From Edwardsiella tarda ATCC 15947 = NBRC 105688 (lineage in GTDB: Bacteria > Pseudomonadota > Gammaproteobacteria > Enterobacterales > Enterobacteriaceae), in contig NZ_CP084506.1 in assembly GCF_003113495.2 (NCBI RefSeq), positions 434,001 through 498,000 on the forward strand: a stretch of 64,000 nt of DNA, in the 5' to 3' direction. Of the stretch, positions 12,233-20,866 are shown in pieces; position 1 is the first letter of the stretch, and each line of letters begins with the position of its first letter. The notes below the pieces were generated by a model. The model had not been told where the DNA came from. It did no database searches and was given only the letters and a program-made list of their open reading frames with translations. The position numbers and the translations under genes are program-made.

Positions 12233-13108
12233 ATGGTTTCCGACAAAACTCTCCGGCAAGCGATAGCCAACATTACCATCTGGCGCAAAGGCGAACAGCG
12301 TGCGCCACATAAGCCATTATTGCTGCTGCTCGTCCTCTCACACTATCGGCAGGGTCATGATCGCCTGTTTAACTATGGTTCTGAAATCTACGAACCCCTG
12401 TTGGATCTCCTGGAACGTTATGGACCGCAGCGCCGTGACCAGCGTCCAGATATGCCGTTCTGGCGTCTGAAGGGTGACGGCTTCTGGGAACTACAAAACG
12501 CGGAACTGTGCTCAACCAATGGTAGCCGCCAGCCGCCTCGGCGTGAACTCATTGAATATAATGTCGCGGGTGGATTTGATGCCGATAATTTTGCGTTGGT
12601 GGCAAAAAATCACAGGTTAATTGATACGCTGGCGCAGCAGCTCCTGGAGGCGCATTTCCCGGCCAGTATTCAGGAAGACATCGCTGACGAGATGGGTTTT
12701 GATATTCGCACCTCTCTTCGACAACGCGATCCGAAGTTCCGCCAGATGGTGCTACGTGCTTACAATTATCAGTGCGCTATCTGCGGCTTTAACATGCGCC
12801 ATGACAATGCGCCGATTGCTCTGGAAGCTGCCCATATCAGATGGAAGCAGCATCATGGCCCTTGTGAAGTCCCTAATGGCCTGGCATTGTGCGCAATCCA
12901 TCATAAAGCGTTTGATCGCGGTTCGATTGGTCTAGATGAAAATATGCGTGTGATAGTTTCCGACGCGGTAAATGGTGGATGGGTGGTACAGCGGCTGTTC
13001 TGGGATTTTGCGGGAAAGTCGATTGCGTTGCCACCGGTTAAAGAAAATTATCCGGGCGAGCGGTTTGTGGAATGGCATAGGAAAGAGGTGTTCAGAGGAG
13101 AGTATTGA
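12233..13108 (+). CDS. HNH restriction endonuclease, phosphorothioate-DNA-binding type
   Basis: 291 residues in two parts. The N-terminal half carries 'RAPHKPLLLLLVLSHY' (about 22-37), a motif I know from sulfur-binding domains of type IV enzymes that cut phosphorothioated DNA. The C-terminal half (about 155-255) is an HNH nuclease with paired cysteines 'CAICGF', a metal-binding 'EAAHIRWKQHHG' and 'NGLALCAIHHKAFDRG'. It would restrict incoming DNA bearing sulfur modification made by dnd genes. No dnd genes lie in the window, as expected for a modification-dependent enzyme. It opens the leuX island. Assignment rests on motif resemblance, not a search. Confidence 0.72.
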   Translation: MVSDKTLRQAIANITIWRKGEQRAPHKPLLLLLVLSHYRQGHDRLFNYGSEIYEPLLDLLERYGPQRRDQRPDMPFWRLKGDGFWELQNAELCSTNGSRQPPRRELIEYNVAGGFDADNFALVAKNHRLIDTLAQQLLEAHFPASIQEDIADEMGFDIRTSLRQRDPKFRQMVLRAYNYQCAICGFNMRHDNAPIALEAAHIRWKQHHGPCEVPNGLALCAIHHKAFDRGSIGLDENMRVIVSDAVNGGWVVQRLFWDFAGKSIALPPVKENYPGERFVEWHRKEVFRGEY

Positions 13109-13185
13109 GCTGGGGTAGGGCAGTTATTTTGCGTGAGGTATACAAACCATTCAGCCTTGATGACTAAATGGTTTGTCAGCGATAA

Positions 13186-13420
13186 TCACGATGCGTCATG
13201 CTCGGCAAGCTCGGAGTCACTGGCATAAGGGACTTTTCCAGAAGGTACAACCTTTGCCGCTGCGATCAAATGCACATCCTGATCGTCAAAGAAAATATGT
13301 GGCTTAAACGCTTTGAGAATTTTTGTTTTTTCTACGCCTCCGAGGAAAAAGCCTCATCGACATATACACCCCAACTCCTCAGCATTTTAATGACACGAAT
13401 TTTTGTAAAAGTACGATAGC
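13186..13420 (-). pseudogene. Frameshifted C-terminal remnant of a 5'-nucleotidase
   Basis: Reading the minus strand from about 13420, the peptide 'RVIKMLRSWGVYVDEAF' continues, after a one-base frameshift in a T run (five T where six are needed), as 'FFLGGVEKTKILKAFKPHIF', then 'FDDQDVHLIAAAKVVPSGKV', ending at 13186. These are the closing motifs of the cytosolic 5'-nucleotidase family (PF06189 type). The N-terminal two thirds are absent, so it is a dead fragment left by island turnover. Confidence 0.65.
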
Positions 13421-13716
13421 CTATTTTGATGATGCGGTAATAATCTTCTCTATATCAGCGAAAATAACATAGAAATTATGTTGGAGTTTTTTTGTGGTTT
13501 TTTGGGTTTATTGTACGGAGGTAAAATGTATGATGCCGGTTTAAACCTCGTCAAAAGGTAATTGTATGATGGGGATGTTCATCTTTTGCGTACCTTGAAT
13601 CGGTTACGTTTGTGGCTGTGACTATGGTCATTGTTTAGAAGAATACGAAAGGATAAAATAAAAAGTTATAGGCCTTAAATATACGATAAGGTCAACATTG
13701 TCATGGATTAACAACA
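13421..13716. promoter_or_regulatory. AT-rich leader upstream of hsdR
   Basis: About 300 bp of AT-rich sequence without a gene, presumably holding the hsdR promoter. A short inverted repeat ACAAACCATT / AAATGGTTTGT lies further back at 13142-13176, between the HNH gene and the nucleotidase remnant. Confidence 0.4.
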
Positions 13717-16700
13717 ATGATGAACAAATCCAACTTCGATTTCCTAAAAGGCGTAAACGATTTCACTTACGCCATTGCCTGCGCGGCAGAAAACAACTAC
13801 CCCGACGATCCGAATACGACACTGGTAAAAATGCGCATGTTTGGCGAAGCGACGGCCAAACACCTGGGGTTATTACTGGATATTCCTCCATGTGAAAACC
13901 AGCACGACCTGCTGCGTGAGCTGGGCAAAATTGCCTTCATTGACGATAGCATTCTTTCCGTTTTCCATAAGCTGCGCCGTATCGGCAATCAGGCCGTTCA
14001 CGAATACCATAACGATCTCGATGATGCCCAGATGTGTCTGCGCCTCGGATTCCGTCTTGCTGTTTGGTACTACCGGCTGGTGACCAAAGATTACGATTTC
14101 CCGGTACCAACTTTTGTGATGCCTGAGCACGGCGATGATCGCTACCACGCCGAAGTTCTCACGCTCAAACAGCAGCTGGAGCAGCAGACACAGGAAAAAG
14201 CACACAGCCAGGCAGAGCTGGAAGCTCAGCAGCAACGCTTAATTGCACTCAATGGCTACATTGCCGTTCTCGAAGGTAAGCAACAGGAAACCGAAGCCCA
14301 GATCAAAGCCCGCGTGGCTGCCCTGGAAGCACAGCTCGCTGCAAAAAATGCCGAGTTAGCAAAACAGACCGAGCAGGAACGTAAGGCTTATCACAAAGAG
14401 ATCACCGACCAGGCGATCAAGCGCACGCTGAATCTCAGCGAAGAAGAGAGTCGCTTCCTGATTGACGCCCAGTTGCGTAAAGCGGGCTGGCAGGCCGATA
14501 GCAAAACGTTGCGCTTCGCCAAAGGCGCGCGCCCGGAAGCGGGCGTCAACAAGGCGATTGCGGAATGGCCGACCGGCAAAGATGAAACGGGTAATCCCGG
14601 CTTTGCCGACTACGTTCTGTTCATCGGCCTCAAACCCATCGCCGTGATTGAAGCCAAGCGCAAAAACACGGATGTTTTCAGCAAGCTCGCCGAGTCGTAT
14701 CGCTACAGTAAATACTTCGATAACGCCTTCCTGCGCGATACGCTGCTGGAACATTACTCGCCCGATGAGGTGCATGAAGCGGTACCGGAATATGAGGTAA
14801 GCTGGCAGGATACCAGCGGTAAACAGCGCTTTAAAATCCCCTTCTGCTACTCCACCAACGGGCGCGAATACCGCGCGGCAATGAAGACCAAAAGCGGTAT
14901 CTGGTATCGCGACGTCCGCCACACCACCAACATGTCGAAAGCGCTGCCGGAATGGCATCGCCCGGAAGAGCTGCTGGAGATGCTGGGCAGCGACCCGCAG
15001 CAAAAAAACCAGTGGTTTGCCGAAAATCCCGGAATGAGCGAACTCGGCCTGCGTTATTACCAGGAAGATGCCGTCCGCGCGGTGGAAAACGCTATCGTTA
15101 ACGGCCAGCAAGCCATCTTGCTGGCGATGGCAACCGGTACCGGTAAAACCCGTACCGCCATTGCTTTAATGTTCCGCCTGATCCAGTCCCAGCGTTTCAA
15201 ACGCGTGCTGTTCCTGGTCGACCGCCGCTCGCTCGGCGAGCAGGCGCTGGGGTCGTTTGAAGACACGCGCATTAACGGCGATACCTTTAACAGTATTTTC
15301 GATATTAAAGGTCTGACCGACAAATTCCCGGAAGACAGTACCAAAATTCACGTTGCCACGGTGCAGTCACTGGTCAAGCGCACGCTGCAATCCGATGAAC
15401 CCATGCCGGTCGGCCGCTACGACTGTATCGTCGTCGATGAAGCGCACCGCGGCTACATTCTCGATAAAGAGCAGACCGAAGGCGAGCTGCAGTTCCGCAG
15501 CCAGCTGGATTACGTTTCTGCCTATCGTCGCATTCTCGACCACTTCGATGCGGTAAAAATTGCCCTGACCGCCACGCCAGCGTTGCACACGGTGGATATT
15601 TTCGGCGAGCCGGTTTACCGCTACACCTACCGGACAGCGGTGATCGACGGCTTCCTGATCGACCAGGATCCGCCGATTCAGATCGTCACCCGCAACGCGC
15701 AGGATGGGGTCTATCTTTCCGAGGGTGAACAGGTGGAACGCCTGAACCCGCAGGGCGAGCTGATCAACGACACGCTGGCTGACGATCAGGATTTTGAAGT
15801 TGCCGATTTTAACCGTGGCCTGGTGATCCCAGCGTTTAACCGCGCGGTATGCGGTGAGCTCACCAAATATCTGGATCCCACCGGGCAGCAAAAAACGCTG
15901 GTGTTCTGCGTCACCAACACCCATGCCGATATGGTGGTGGACGAGCTGCGTACCGCGTTCAAGAAAAAGTACCCGCAGCTTGAGCACGACGCGATCGTCA
16001 AGATCACCGGCGATGCCGATAAAGATGCGAAGAAAGTGCAAAGCATGATCGTCCGCTTCAACAAAGAGCGGCTGCCGAATATCGTGGTCACCGTCGACCT
16101 GCTGACCACCGGCGTCGATATCCCGTCTATCTGTAATATCGTGTTCCTGCGCAAAGTGAAAAGCCGCATTCTCTACGAGCAGATGAAGGGCCGCGCCACG
16201 CGTCTGTGCCCGTCGGTGGGGAAAACCAGCTTTAAGATTTTCGACTGCGTCGATATCTACAGCTCGCTGGAAAGCGTCGACACCATGCGCCCGGTGGTTG
16301 TGCGTCCGCAGGTGGAGCTGCAAACGCTGGTCAATGAAATTACCGACTCAGAAACCTATAAAACCATTGAAGCGGATGGCCGCAGCTTTGCCGAACACAG
16401 CCATGAACAGCTGGTCGCCAAGCTGCAGCGCATTATCGGCCTCGCCACCTTTAACCGCGACCGCAGCGAAGCGGTGGATAAGCAGGTCCGCCGTCTGGAT
16501 GAGCTGTGCCTGGATGCGGCGGGCGTTAACTTCGGCGGTCTGGCTTCTCGTCTGCGGGAAAAAGGGCCGCACTGGAGCGCCGAGATTTTCAATAAGCTCC
16601 CCGGCTTTATCGCCCGCCTCGAAAGGCTGAAAACCGATATCAACGCCCTGCGCGATGCGCCTATCTTCCTCGATATTGATGATGAGGTGGTGAGCGTCAA

Positions 16701-17229
16701 ATCGCTGTACGGCGATTACGACACGCCGCAGGATTTCCTCGAAGCCTTCGATGCGTTGGTACAGCACGCTCCTAACGCCCAGCCTGCGCTGCAGGCGGTG
16801 ATCAATCGCCCGCGCGACCTTACCCGTAAAGGGCTGGTGGAATTGCAGGAGTGGTTTGACCGCCAGCATTTTGAAGAATCATCTCTGCGTAAGGCGTGGA
16901 AAGAGACGCGCAACGAAGACATCGCCGCCCGACTGATTGGCCATATCCGCCGTGCGGCGGTGGGCGATGCGCTGAAACCGTTCGACCAGCGCGTCGACCA
17001 TGCGCTGGAAAAAATTAAAGGCGAGAACGACTGGAACAGCGAGCAGCTAAGCTGGCTCGAGCGTTTAGCGCAGGCGCTAAAAGAAAAAGTGGTGCTCGAC
17101 GATGACGTGTTTAAAACCGGCAATTTCCACCGTCGCGGCGGTAAGTCGATGTTACAGCGCACCTTTGACGACAACCTCGACAAGGTGCTGGATAAGTTCA
17201 GCGATTACATCTGGGATGAGCTCGCCTGA
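13717..17229 (+). CDS. hsdR: Type I restriction enzyme EcoKI-like, restriction subunit
   Basis: The motor and nuclease subunit of a type IA restriction-modification complex: it translocates DNA from an unmethylated target and cleaves at a distance. The 1170 residues read almost like E. coli K-12 EcoKI HsdR throughout. There is an N-terminal four-helix DUF4145-like region (1-140), a coiled coil (about 150-235), a PD-(D/E)XK nuclease with 'DYVLFIGLKPIAVIEAKR' (about 298-315), and an SF2 motor with 'MATGTGKT' (about 468-475) and 'VVDEAHRG' (about 571-578). All catalytic residues are present. The start at 13717 (tandem ATG) matches the K-12 N-terminus. Confidence 0.97.
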   Translation: MMNKSNFDFLKGVNDFTYAIACAAENNYPDDPNTTLVKMRMFGEATAKHLGLLLDIPPCENQHDLLRELGKIAFIDDSILSVFHKLRRIGNQAVHEYHNDLDDAQMCLRLGFRLAVWYYRLVTKDYDFPVPTFVMPEHGDDRYHAEVLTLKQQLEQQTQEKAHSQAELEAQQQRLIALNGYIAVLEGKQQETEAQIKARVAALEAQLAAKNAELAKQTEQERKAYHKEITDQAIKRTLNLSEEESRFLIDAQLRKAGWQADSKTLRFAKGARPEAGVNKAIAEWPTGKDETGNPGFADYVLFIGLKPIAVIEAKRKNTDVFSKLAESYRYSKYFDNAFLRDTLLEHYSPDEVHEAVPEYEVSWQDTSGKQRFKIPFCYSTNGREYRAAMKTKSGIWYRDVRHTTNMSKALPEWHRPEELLEMLGSDPQQKNQWFAENPGMSELGLRYYQEDAVRAVENAIVNGQQAILLAMATGTGKTRTAIALMFRLIQSQRFKRVLFLVDRRSLGEQALGSFEDTRINGDTFNSIFDIKGLTDKFPEDSTKIHVATVQSLVKRTLQSDEPMPVGRYDCIVVDEAHRGYILDKEQTEGELQFRSQLDYVSAYRRILDHFDAVKIALTATPALHTVDIFGEPVYRYTYRTAVIDGFLIDQDPPIQIVTRNAQDGVYLSEGEQVERLNPQGELINDTLADDQDFEVADFNRGLVIPAFNRAVCGELTKYLDPTGQQKTLVFCVTNTHADMVVDELRTAFKKKYPQLEHDAIVKITGDADKDAKKVQSMIVRFNKERLPNIVVTVDLLTTGVDIPSICNIVFLRKVKSRILYEQMKGRATRLCPSVGKTSFKIFDCVDIYSSLESVDTMRPVVVRPQVELQTLVNEITDSETYKTIEADGRSFAEHSHEQLVAKLQRIIGLATFNRDRSEAVDKQVRRLDELCLDAAGVNFGGLASRLREKGPHWSAEIFNKLPGFIARLERLKTDINALRDAPIFLDIDDEVVSVKSLYGDYDTPQDFLEAFDALVQHAPNAQPALQAVINRPRDLTRKGLVELQEWFDRQHFEESSLRKAWKETRNEDIAARLIGHIRRAAVGDALKPFDQRVDHALEKIKGENDWNSEQLSWLERLAQALKEKVVLDDDVFKTGNFHRRGGKSMLQRTFDDNLDKVLDKFSDYIWDELA

Positions 17230-17260
17230 CGCGTTATCATCCCCGGCAATTTCTTCTTCT

Positions 17261-17286
17261 GCGGCCCCGATAAGGGCCGCTGTTTT
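17261..17286 (+). terminator. Terminator or attenuator between hsdR and hsdM
   Basis: A seven-bp stem (GCGGCCC / GGGCCGC) is followed by TGTTTT. It separates hsdR from hsdM, consistent with the two E. coli hsd promoters that let methylation be established before restriction. Confidence 0.6.
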
Positions 17287-17300
17287 ACATGGGATCTTCA

Positions 17301-18890
17301 ATGAACAATAACGATCTGGTCGCCAAATTATGGAAACTGTGCGACAACCTGCGCGACGGCGGCGTCTCCTATCAAAACTACGTCAATGAACTCGCCTCGC
17401 TGCTGTTTTTGAAAATGTGTAAAGAGACCGGCCAGGAAGCGGACTACCTGCCGGAAGGCTACCGCTGGGATGACCTGAAATCGCGCATTGGCCAGGAGCA
17501 GATGCAGTTCTACCGTAACCTGCTGGTCCAGTTAGGCGCTGATGAGAAAAAGCTGGTACAGGCGGTGTTCCATAATGTCAGCACCACCATTGAGCAACCC
17601 AAACAGCTGACGGAGCTGGTCAGCTATATGGACGCGCTGGACTGGTACAACGGCAACCACGGGAAGTCCCGCGATGACTTCGGCGATATGTACGAAGGGC
17701 TGCTGCAAAAGAACGCTAACGAAACCAAATCCGGCGCGGGCCAGTACTTCACCCCGCGTCCGCTGATTAAAACCATTATCCATCTGCTGAAGCCGCAGCC
17801 GCGTGAAGTGGTGCAGGACCCGGCGGCGGGTACGGCGGGCTTCCTGATTGAAGCGGATCGCTACGTGAAGTCGCAGACTCACGATCTGGACGATCTCGAC
17901 GGCGACACCCAGGATTTCCAGATCCACCGAGCGTTTATCGGCCTCGAACTGGTGCCCGGCACCCGTCGTCTGGCGCTGATGAACTGCCTGCTGCACGATA
18001 TTGAAGGCAACCTCGACCACGGCGGCGCCATCCGTCTGGGCAACACGCTGGGCAGCGACGGCGAAAACCTGCCGAAGGCGCATATTGTCGTCACCAACCC
18101 ACCATTTGGCAGCGCCGCAGGCACCAACATCACCCGTACCTTCGTCCATCCGACCAGCAACAAACAGCTGTGCTTTATGCAGCATATTATCGACACCCTG
18201 CACCCCGGCGGCCGCGCGGCGGTGGTGGTGCCGGATAACGTGCTGTTTGAAGGCGGCAAGGGTACCGATATTCGCCGCGACCTGATGGACAAATGCCATC
18301 TGCACACCATCCTGCGTCTGCCGACCGGCATCTTTTACGCCCAGGGCGTTAAAACCAACGTGCTGTTCTTCACCAAAGGCACGGTGGCGAATCCGAACCA
18401 GGATAAAAACTGCACCGACGACGTGTGGGTGTATGACCTGCGGACCAATATGCCGAGCTTCGGCAAACGCACGCCGTTTACCGAGCAGCACCTGCAGCCG
18501 TTTGAAACCGTCTACGGTGAAGATCCGCACGGCTTAAGCCCGCGTGAAGAAGGTGAATGGAGCTTTAACGCCGAAGAGAGCGAAGTCGCCGACAGCGAAG
18601 AGAACAAAAACACCGACCAGCACCAGGCCACCAGCCGCTGGCGCAAGTTCAGCCGCGAGTGGATCCGCAGCGCAAAATCCGATTCGCTGGATATCTCCTG
18701 GCTGAAGGATAAGGACAGCATCGACGCCGACAGCCTGCCGGAGCCGGACGTGCTGGCCGCAGAAGCGATGGGCGAACTGGTGCAGGCGCTGGGCGAGCTG
18801 GACGCGCTGATGCGCGAGCTGGGCGCGGGGGATGAGGCGGATGCACAGCGTCAGTTGCTGGAAGAAGCGTTTGGTGAGGTGAAGGCATGA
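17301..18890 (+). CDS. hsdM: Type I restriction-modification, N6-adenine methyltransferase subunit
   Basis: HsdM pairs with HsdS to methylate both strands of the target. I start it at the ATG at 17301, giving 529 residues and the EcoKI N-terminus 'MNNNDLVAKLWKLCDNLRDG'. The AdoMet-binding motif I is 'DPAAGTAGFL' (about 173-182) and the catalytic motif IV is 'NPPFG' (about 266-270). It is intact and very close to EcoKI HsdM along its whole length. It overlaps hsdS by four bases (ATGA), so the two are translationally coupled. Confidence 0.97.
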   Translation: MNNNDLVAKLWKLCDNLRDGGVSYQNYVNELASLLFLKMCKETGQEADYLPEGYRWDDLKSRIGQEQMQFYRNLLVQLGADEKKLVQAVFHNVSTTIEQPKQLTELVSYMDALDWYNGNHGKSRDDFGDMYEGLLQKNANETKSGAGQYFTPRPLIKTIIHLLKPQPREVVQDPAAGTAGFLIEADRYVKSQTHDLDDLDGDTQDFQIHRAFIGLELVPGTRRLALMNCLLHDIEGNLDHGGAIRLGNTLGSDGENLPKAHIVVTNPPFGSAAGTNITRTFVHPTSNKQLCFMQHIIDTLHPGGRAAVVVPDNVLFEGGKGTDIRRDLMDKCHLHTILRLPTGIFYAQGVKTNVLFFTKGTVANPNQDKNCTDDVWVYDLRTNMPSFGKRTPFTEQHLQPFETVYGEDPHGLSPREEGEWSFNAEESEVADSEENKNTDQHQATSRWRKFSREWIRSAKSDSLDISWLKDKDSIDADSLPEPDVLAAEAMGELVQALGELDALMRELGAGDEADAQRQLLEEAFGEVKA

Positions 18891-20263
18891 GTGGGGGGAA
18901 ATTGCCGGAGGGGTGGGCTATAGCTCCAGTATCGACAGTCACAACCCTAATCCGAGGGGTCACATATAAAAAAGAGCAGGCAATCAATTATCTACAAGAT
19001 GATTATTTGCCTCTTATCCGTGCAAACAATATTCAAAATGGCAAGTTTGATACTACAGACTTGGTTTTTGTGCCTAAAAACCTTGTTAAAGAAAGTCAAA
19101 AAATATCTCCTGAAGATATTGTTATTGCGATGTCTTCAGGGAGTAAATCTGTAGTCGGTAAATCCGCACATCAGCGCCTACCATTTGAATGTAGTTTCGG
19201 CGCATTTTGCGGGGCATTACGTCCTGAGAAATGCATATCCCCGAGTTTTATTGCTCATTTCACAAAATCTTCCTTTTATAGGAACAAAATTTCATCACTT
19301 TCTGCTGGTGCAAATATTAATAATATTAAGCCAGCAAGCTTTGATTTAATAAATATACCAATCCCGGCACTTGCCGAACAAAAAATCATCGCCGAAAAGC
19401 TCGACACGCTACTGGCGCAGGTAGACAGCACCAAAGCACGTCTTGAGCAAATCCCACAAATTCTGAAACGTTTTCGTCAGGCGGTGTTGGTATCGGCAGT
19501 CAATGGTAAATTACAAGCGGAGCCAGCAAACAATAAAAATTGTACTATAGGCTCCTTATGCCTTACTTCATTCGATGGGCCATTTGGATCAAAGCTTAAA
19601 ACATCTGACTATACTGATTCCGGAGTCAGAGTCGTGAGATTAGAAAATATAGGCCACCTGGAGTTCAAAAGTGCAAAAGAAACCTTCATTAGCTATGTGA
19701 AATATGAAAATTTATACAGTAATACATTGAAAGAAGACGATCTTCTTTTTTCCTCATTTGTTGATGAGGATGTAAGAGTATGCCTCGTGCCGAAAAGTGA
19801 TGAAATATTTATCAATAAAGCTGATTGTTTTTGCTTAAGAATTGATCCATCACTAGCATCACCACATTATCTTGCACTTGTTTTAGCCAGCAAAACCTCT
19901 TACGAACAAATTAAGGAAAAGGTGCAGGGGATTACTCGTCCAAGGATAAATCTCAGAACGCTACGCTCATTGAGTTTTGATATTCCTCCCCTTAAGAAAC
20001 AACACGAAATCGTCCGCCGCGTCGAACAACTCTTCGCCTACGCCGACACCATCGAAAAGCAGGTCAACAGCGCCCTGACCCGCGTCAACAGCCTCACCCA
20101 GTCGATCCTGGCGAAGGCCTTCCGCGGCGAGCTTACCGCCCAGTGGCGGGCTGAAAACCCGGACCTGATCAGCGGTGAAAACAGCGCAGCCGCGCTGCTG
20201 GAAAAAATTAAGGCTGAACGCGCCGCCAGCGGCGGTAAAAAAGCCTCGCGTAAAAAAGCATAA
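18887..20263 (+). CDS. hsdS: Type I restriction-modification specificity subunit, hybrid target recognition
   Basis: HsdS (458 residues) reads the DNA target for the complex. The first target-recognition domain (about 1-155) is almost the same as EcoKI's, which reads AAC. The central conserved region (about 158-205) and distal conserved region (about 365-425) hold the helical spacers and are also EcoKI-like. The second recognition domain (about 210-362, 'CTIGSLCLTSFDGPFGSKLK...') is unlike EcoKI. The target is therefore probably AAC-N6 followed by a half-site other than GTGC. Both recognition domains are AT-rich in DNA while the conserved parts are GC-rich, a usual sign of domain exchange. 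Confidence 0.93.
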   Translation: MSGGKLPEGWAIAPVSTVTTLIRGVTYKKEQAINYLQDDYLPLIRANNIQNGKFDTTDLVFVPKNLVKESQKISPEDIVIAMSSGSKSVVGKSAHQRLPFECSFGAFCGALRPEKCISPSFIAHFTKSSFYRNKISSLSAGANINNIKPASFDLINIPIPALAEQKIIAEKLDTLLAQVDSTKARLEQIPQILKRFRQAVLVSAVNGKLQAEPANNKNCTIGSLCLTSFDGPFGSKLKTSDYTDSGVRVVRLENIGHLEFKSAKETFISYVKYENLYSNTLKEDDLLFSSFVDEDVRVCLVPKSDEIFINKADCFCLRIDPSLASPHYLALVLASKTSYEQIKEKVQGITRPRINLRTLRSLSFDIPPLKKQHEIVRRVEQLFAYADTIEKQVNSALTRVNSLTQSILAKAFRGELTAQWRAENPDLISGENSAAALLEKIKAERAASGGKKASRKKA

Positions 20264-20270
20264 TCCTTAT

Positions 20271-20297
20271 AAAAGCGCACCGAAAGCGTGCGCTTTT
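20271..20297 (+). terminator. Terminator of the hsd operon
   Basis: A ten-bp stem (AAAAGCGCAC / GTGCGCTTTT) just past hsdS, with the 3' arm ending in TTTT. Confidence 0.8.
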
Positions 20298-20395
20298 ATC
20301 TATTCACGTCCATTTATAACCCGCAAAAATATATCTTATTTATTCCGAATCGCGCTTATTACGTTCTGTTTTTAGCTGGACTTTTCTTTTATTTA

Positions 20396-20411
20396 CTGTT
20401 GATATAGCCAG
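20396..20411. promoter_or_regulatory. Candidate LexA box upstream of symE
   Basis: CTGTTGATATAGCCAG has the CTG-N10-CAG frame of LexA operators. It lies 77 bp before the symE ATG. E. coli symE is an SOS gene, which supports the call. Confidence 0.55.
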
Positions 20412-20420
20412 GTATTTAGC

Positions 20421-20500
20421 GCGATGCGGTCGTGCGCCAACACAACCGCATCGCTCATCACAATCACTATTTTCAAGGAATAGCAGTCATGACTGATACC
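20421..20500 (-). ncRNA. symR: Candidate SymR antisense RNA opposite the symE leader
   Basis: In E. coli an antisense RNA of under 100 nt overlaps the symE 5' region and blocks its translation. Here the symE leader contains a strong inverted repeat (20421-20430 with 20445-20454, GCGATGCGGT / ACCGCATCGC) that could end such an RNA on the minus strand. The boundaries are inferred from position only. I cannot identify its promoter with certainty. Confidence 0.35.
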
Positions 20501-20827
20501 CATTCTATTGCAGATCCGTGCGATCCAGAAGTCTCCCCAACAAATAACCGTCATCTTACCGTGAGTTATGCGAGCCGTTATCCGGATTACACGCATGTTC
20601 CGGCAATTATTATGAAAGGCCAGTGGCTGGAAACCGCCGGTTTTACCACTGGCTGCAAATTCGATGTCAGAGTGATGCCTGGCTGCATCGTGCTGACGAC
20701 AAAACTGCCTGAGCCGGAAGAACCGGCGTTATTGCAGTCGCTGCGTCGGGTGTGCAAACTGTCCGCCCGTAAGCAGCGGCAGGTACAGGAATTTATCGAT
20801 GTGATTACTGGCAAACGTACTACCTGA
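20489..20827 (+). CDS. symE: SymE, SOS-induced toxin-like RNA-associated protein
   Basis: 112 residues from the ATG at 20489, which has an AAGGA ribosome site and gives the known N-terminus '[17 protein letters not shown]'. The AbrB-like fold core '[12 protein letters not shown]' to 'GCIVLTT' and the C-terminal '[15 protein letters not shown]' closely match E. coli SymE. In E. coli overproduction stops translation, and it is controlled by LexA, Lon and the antisense RNA SymR. It follows hsdS just as in the K-12 immigration control region. A longer in-frame start at 20432 is less likely. Confidence 0.9.
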   Translation: MTDTHSIADPCDPEVSPTNNRHLTVSYASRYPDYTHVPAIIMKGQWLETAGFTTGCKFDVRVMPGCIVLTTKLPEPEEPALLQSLRRVCKLSARKQRQVQEFIDVITGKRTT

Positions 20828-20832
20828 CGCAC

Positions 20833-20861
20833 ATCGCTCCCGACAGCGAGTCGGGAGCGAT
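20833..20861. terminator. Bidirectional terminator between symE and druE
   Basis: A perfect 12-bp stem (ATCGCTCCCGAC / GTCGGGAGCGAT) with a five-base loop, five bases past symE and five before the druE stop. It faces both ways and lacks a long T run. Confidence 0.7.
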
Positions 20862-20866
20862 GTCCC

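Noticed and set aside
11951..12310. Minus-strand frame of 119 codons after leuX as an integrase remnant
   Set aside because: No tyrosine-recombinase motif is present, and it overlaps the start of the HNH gene.
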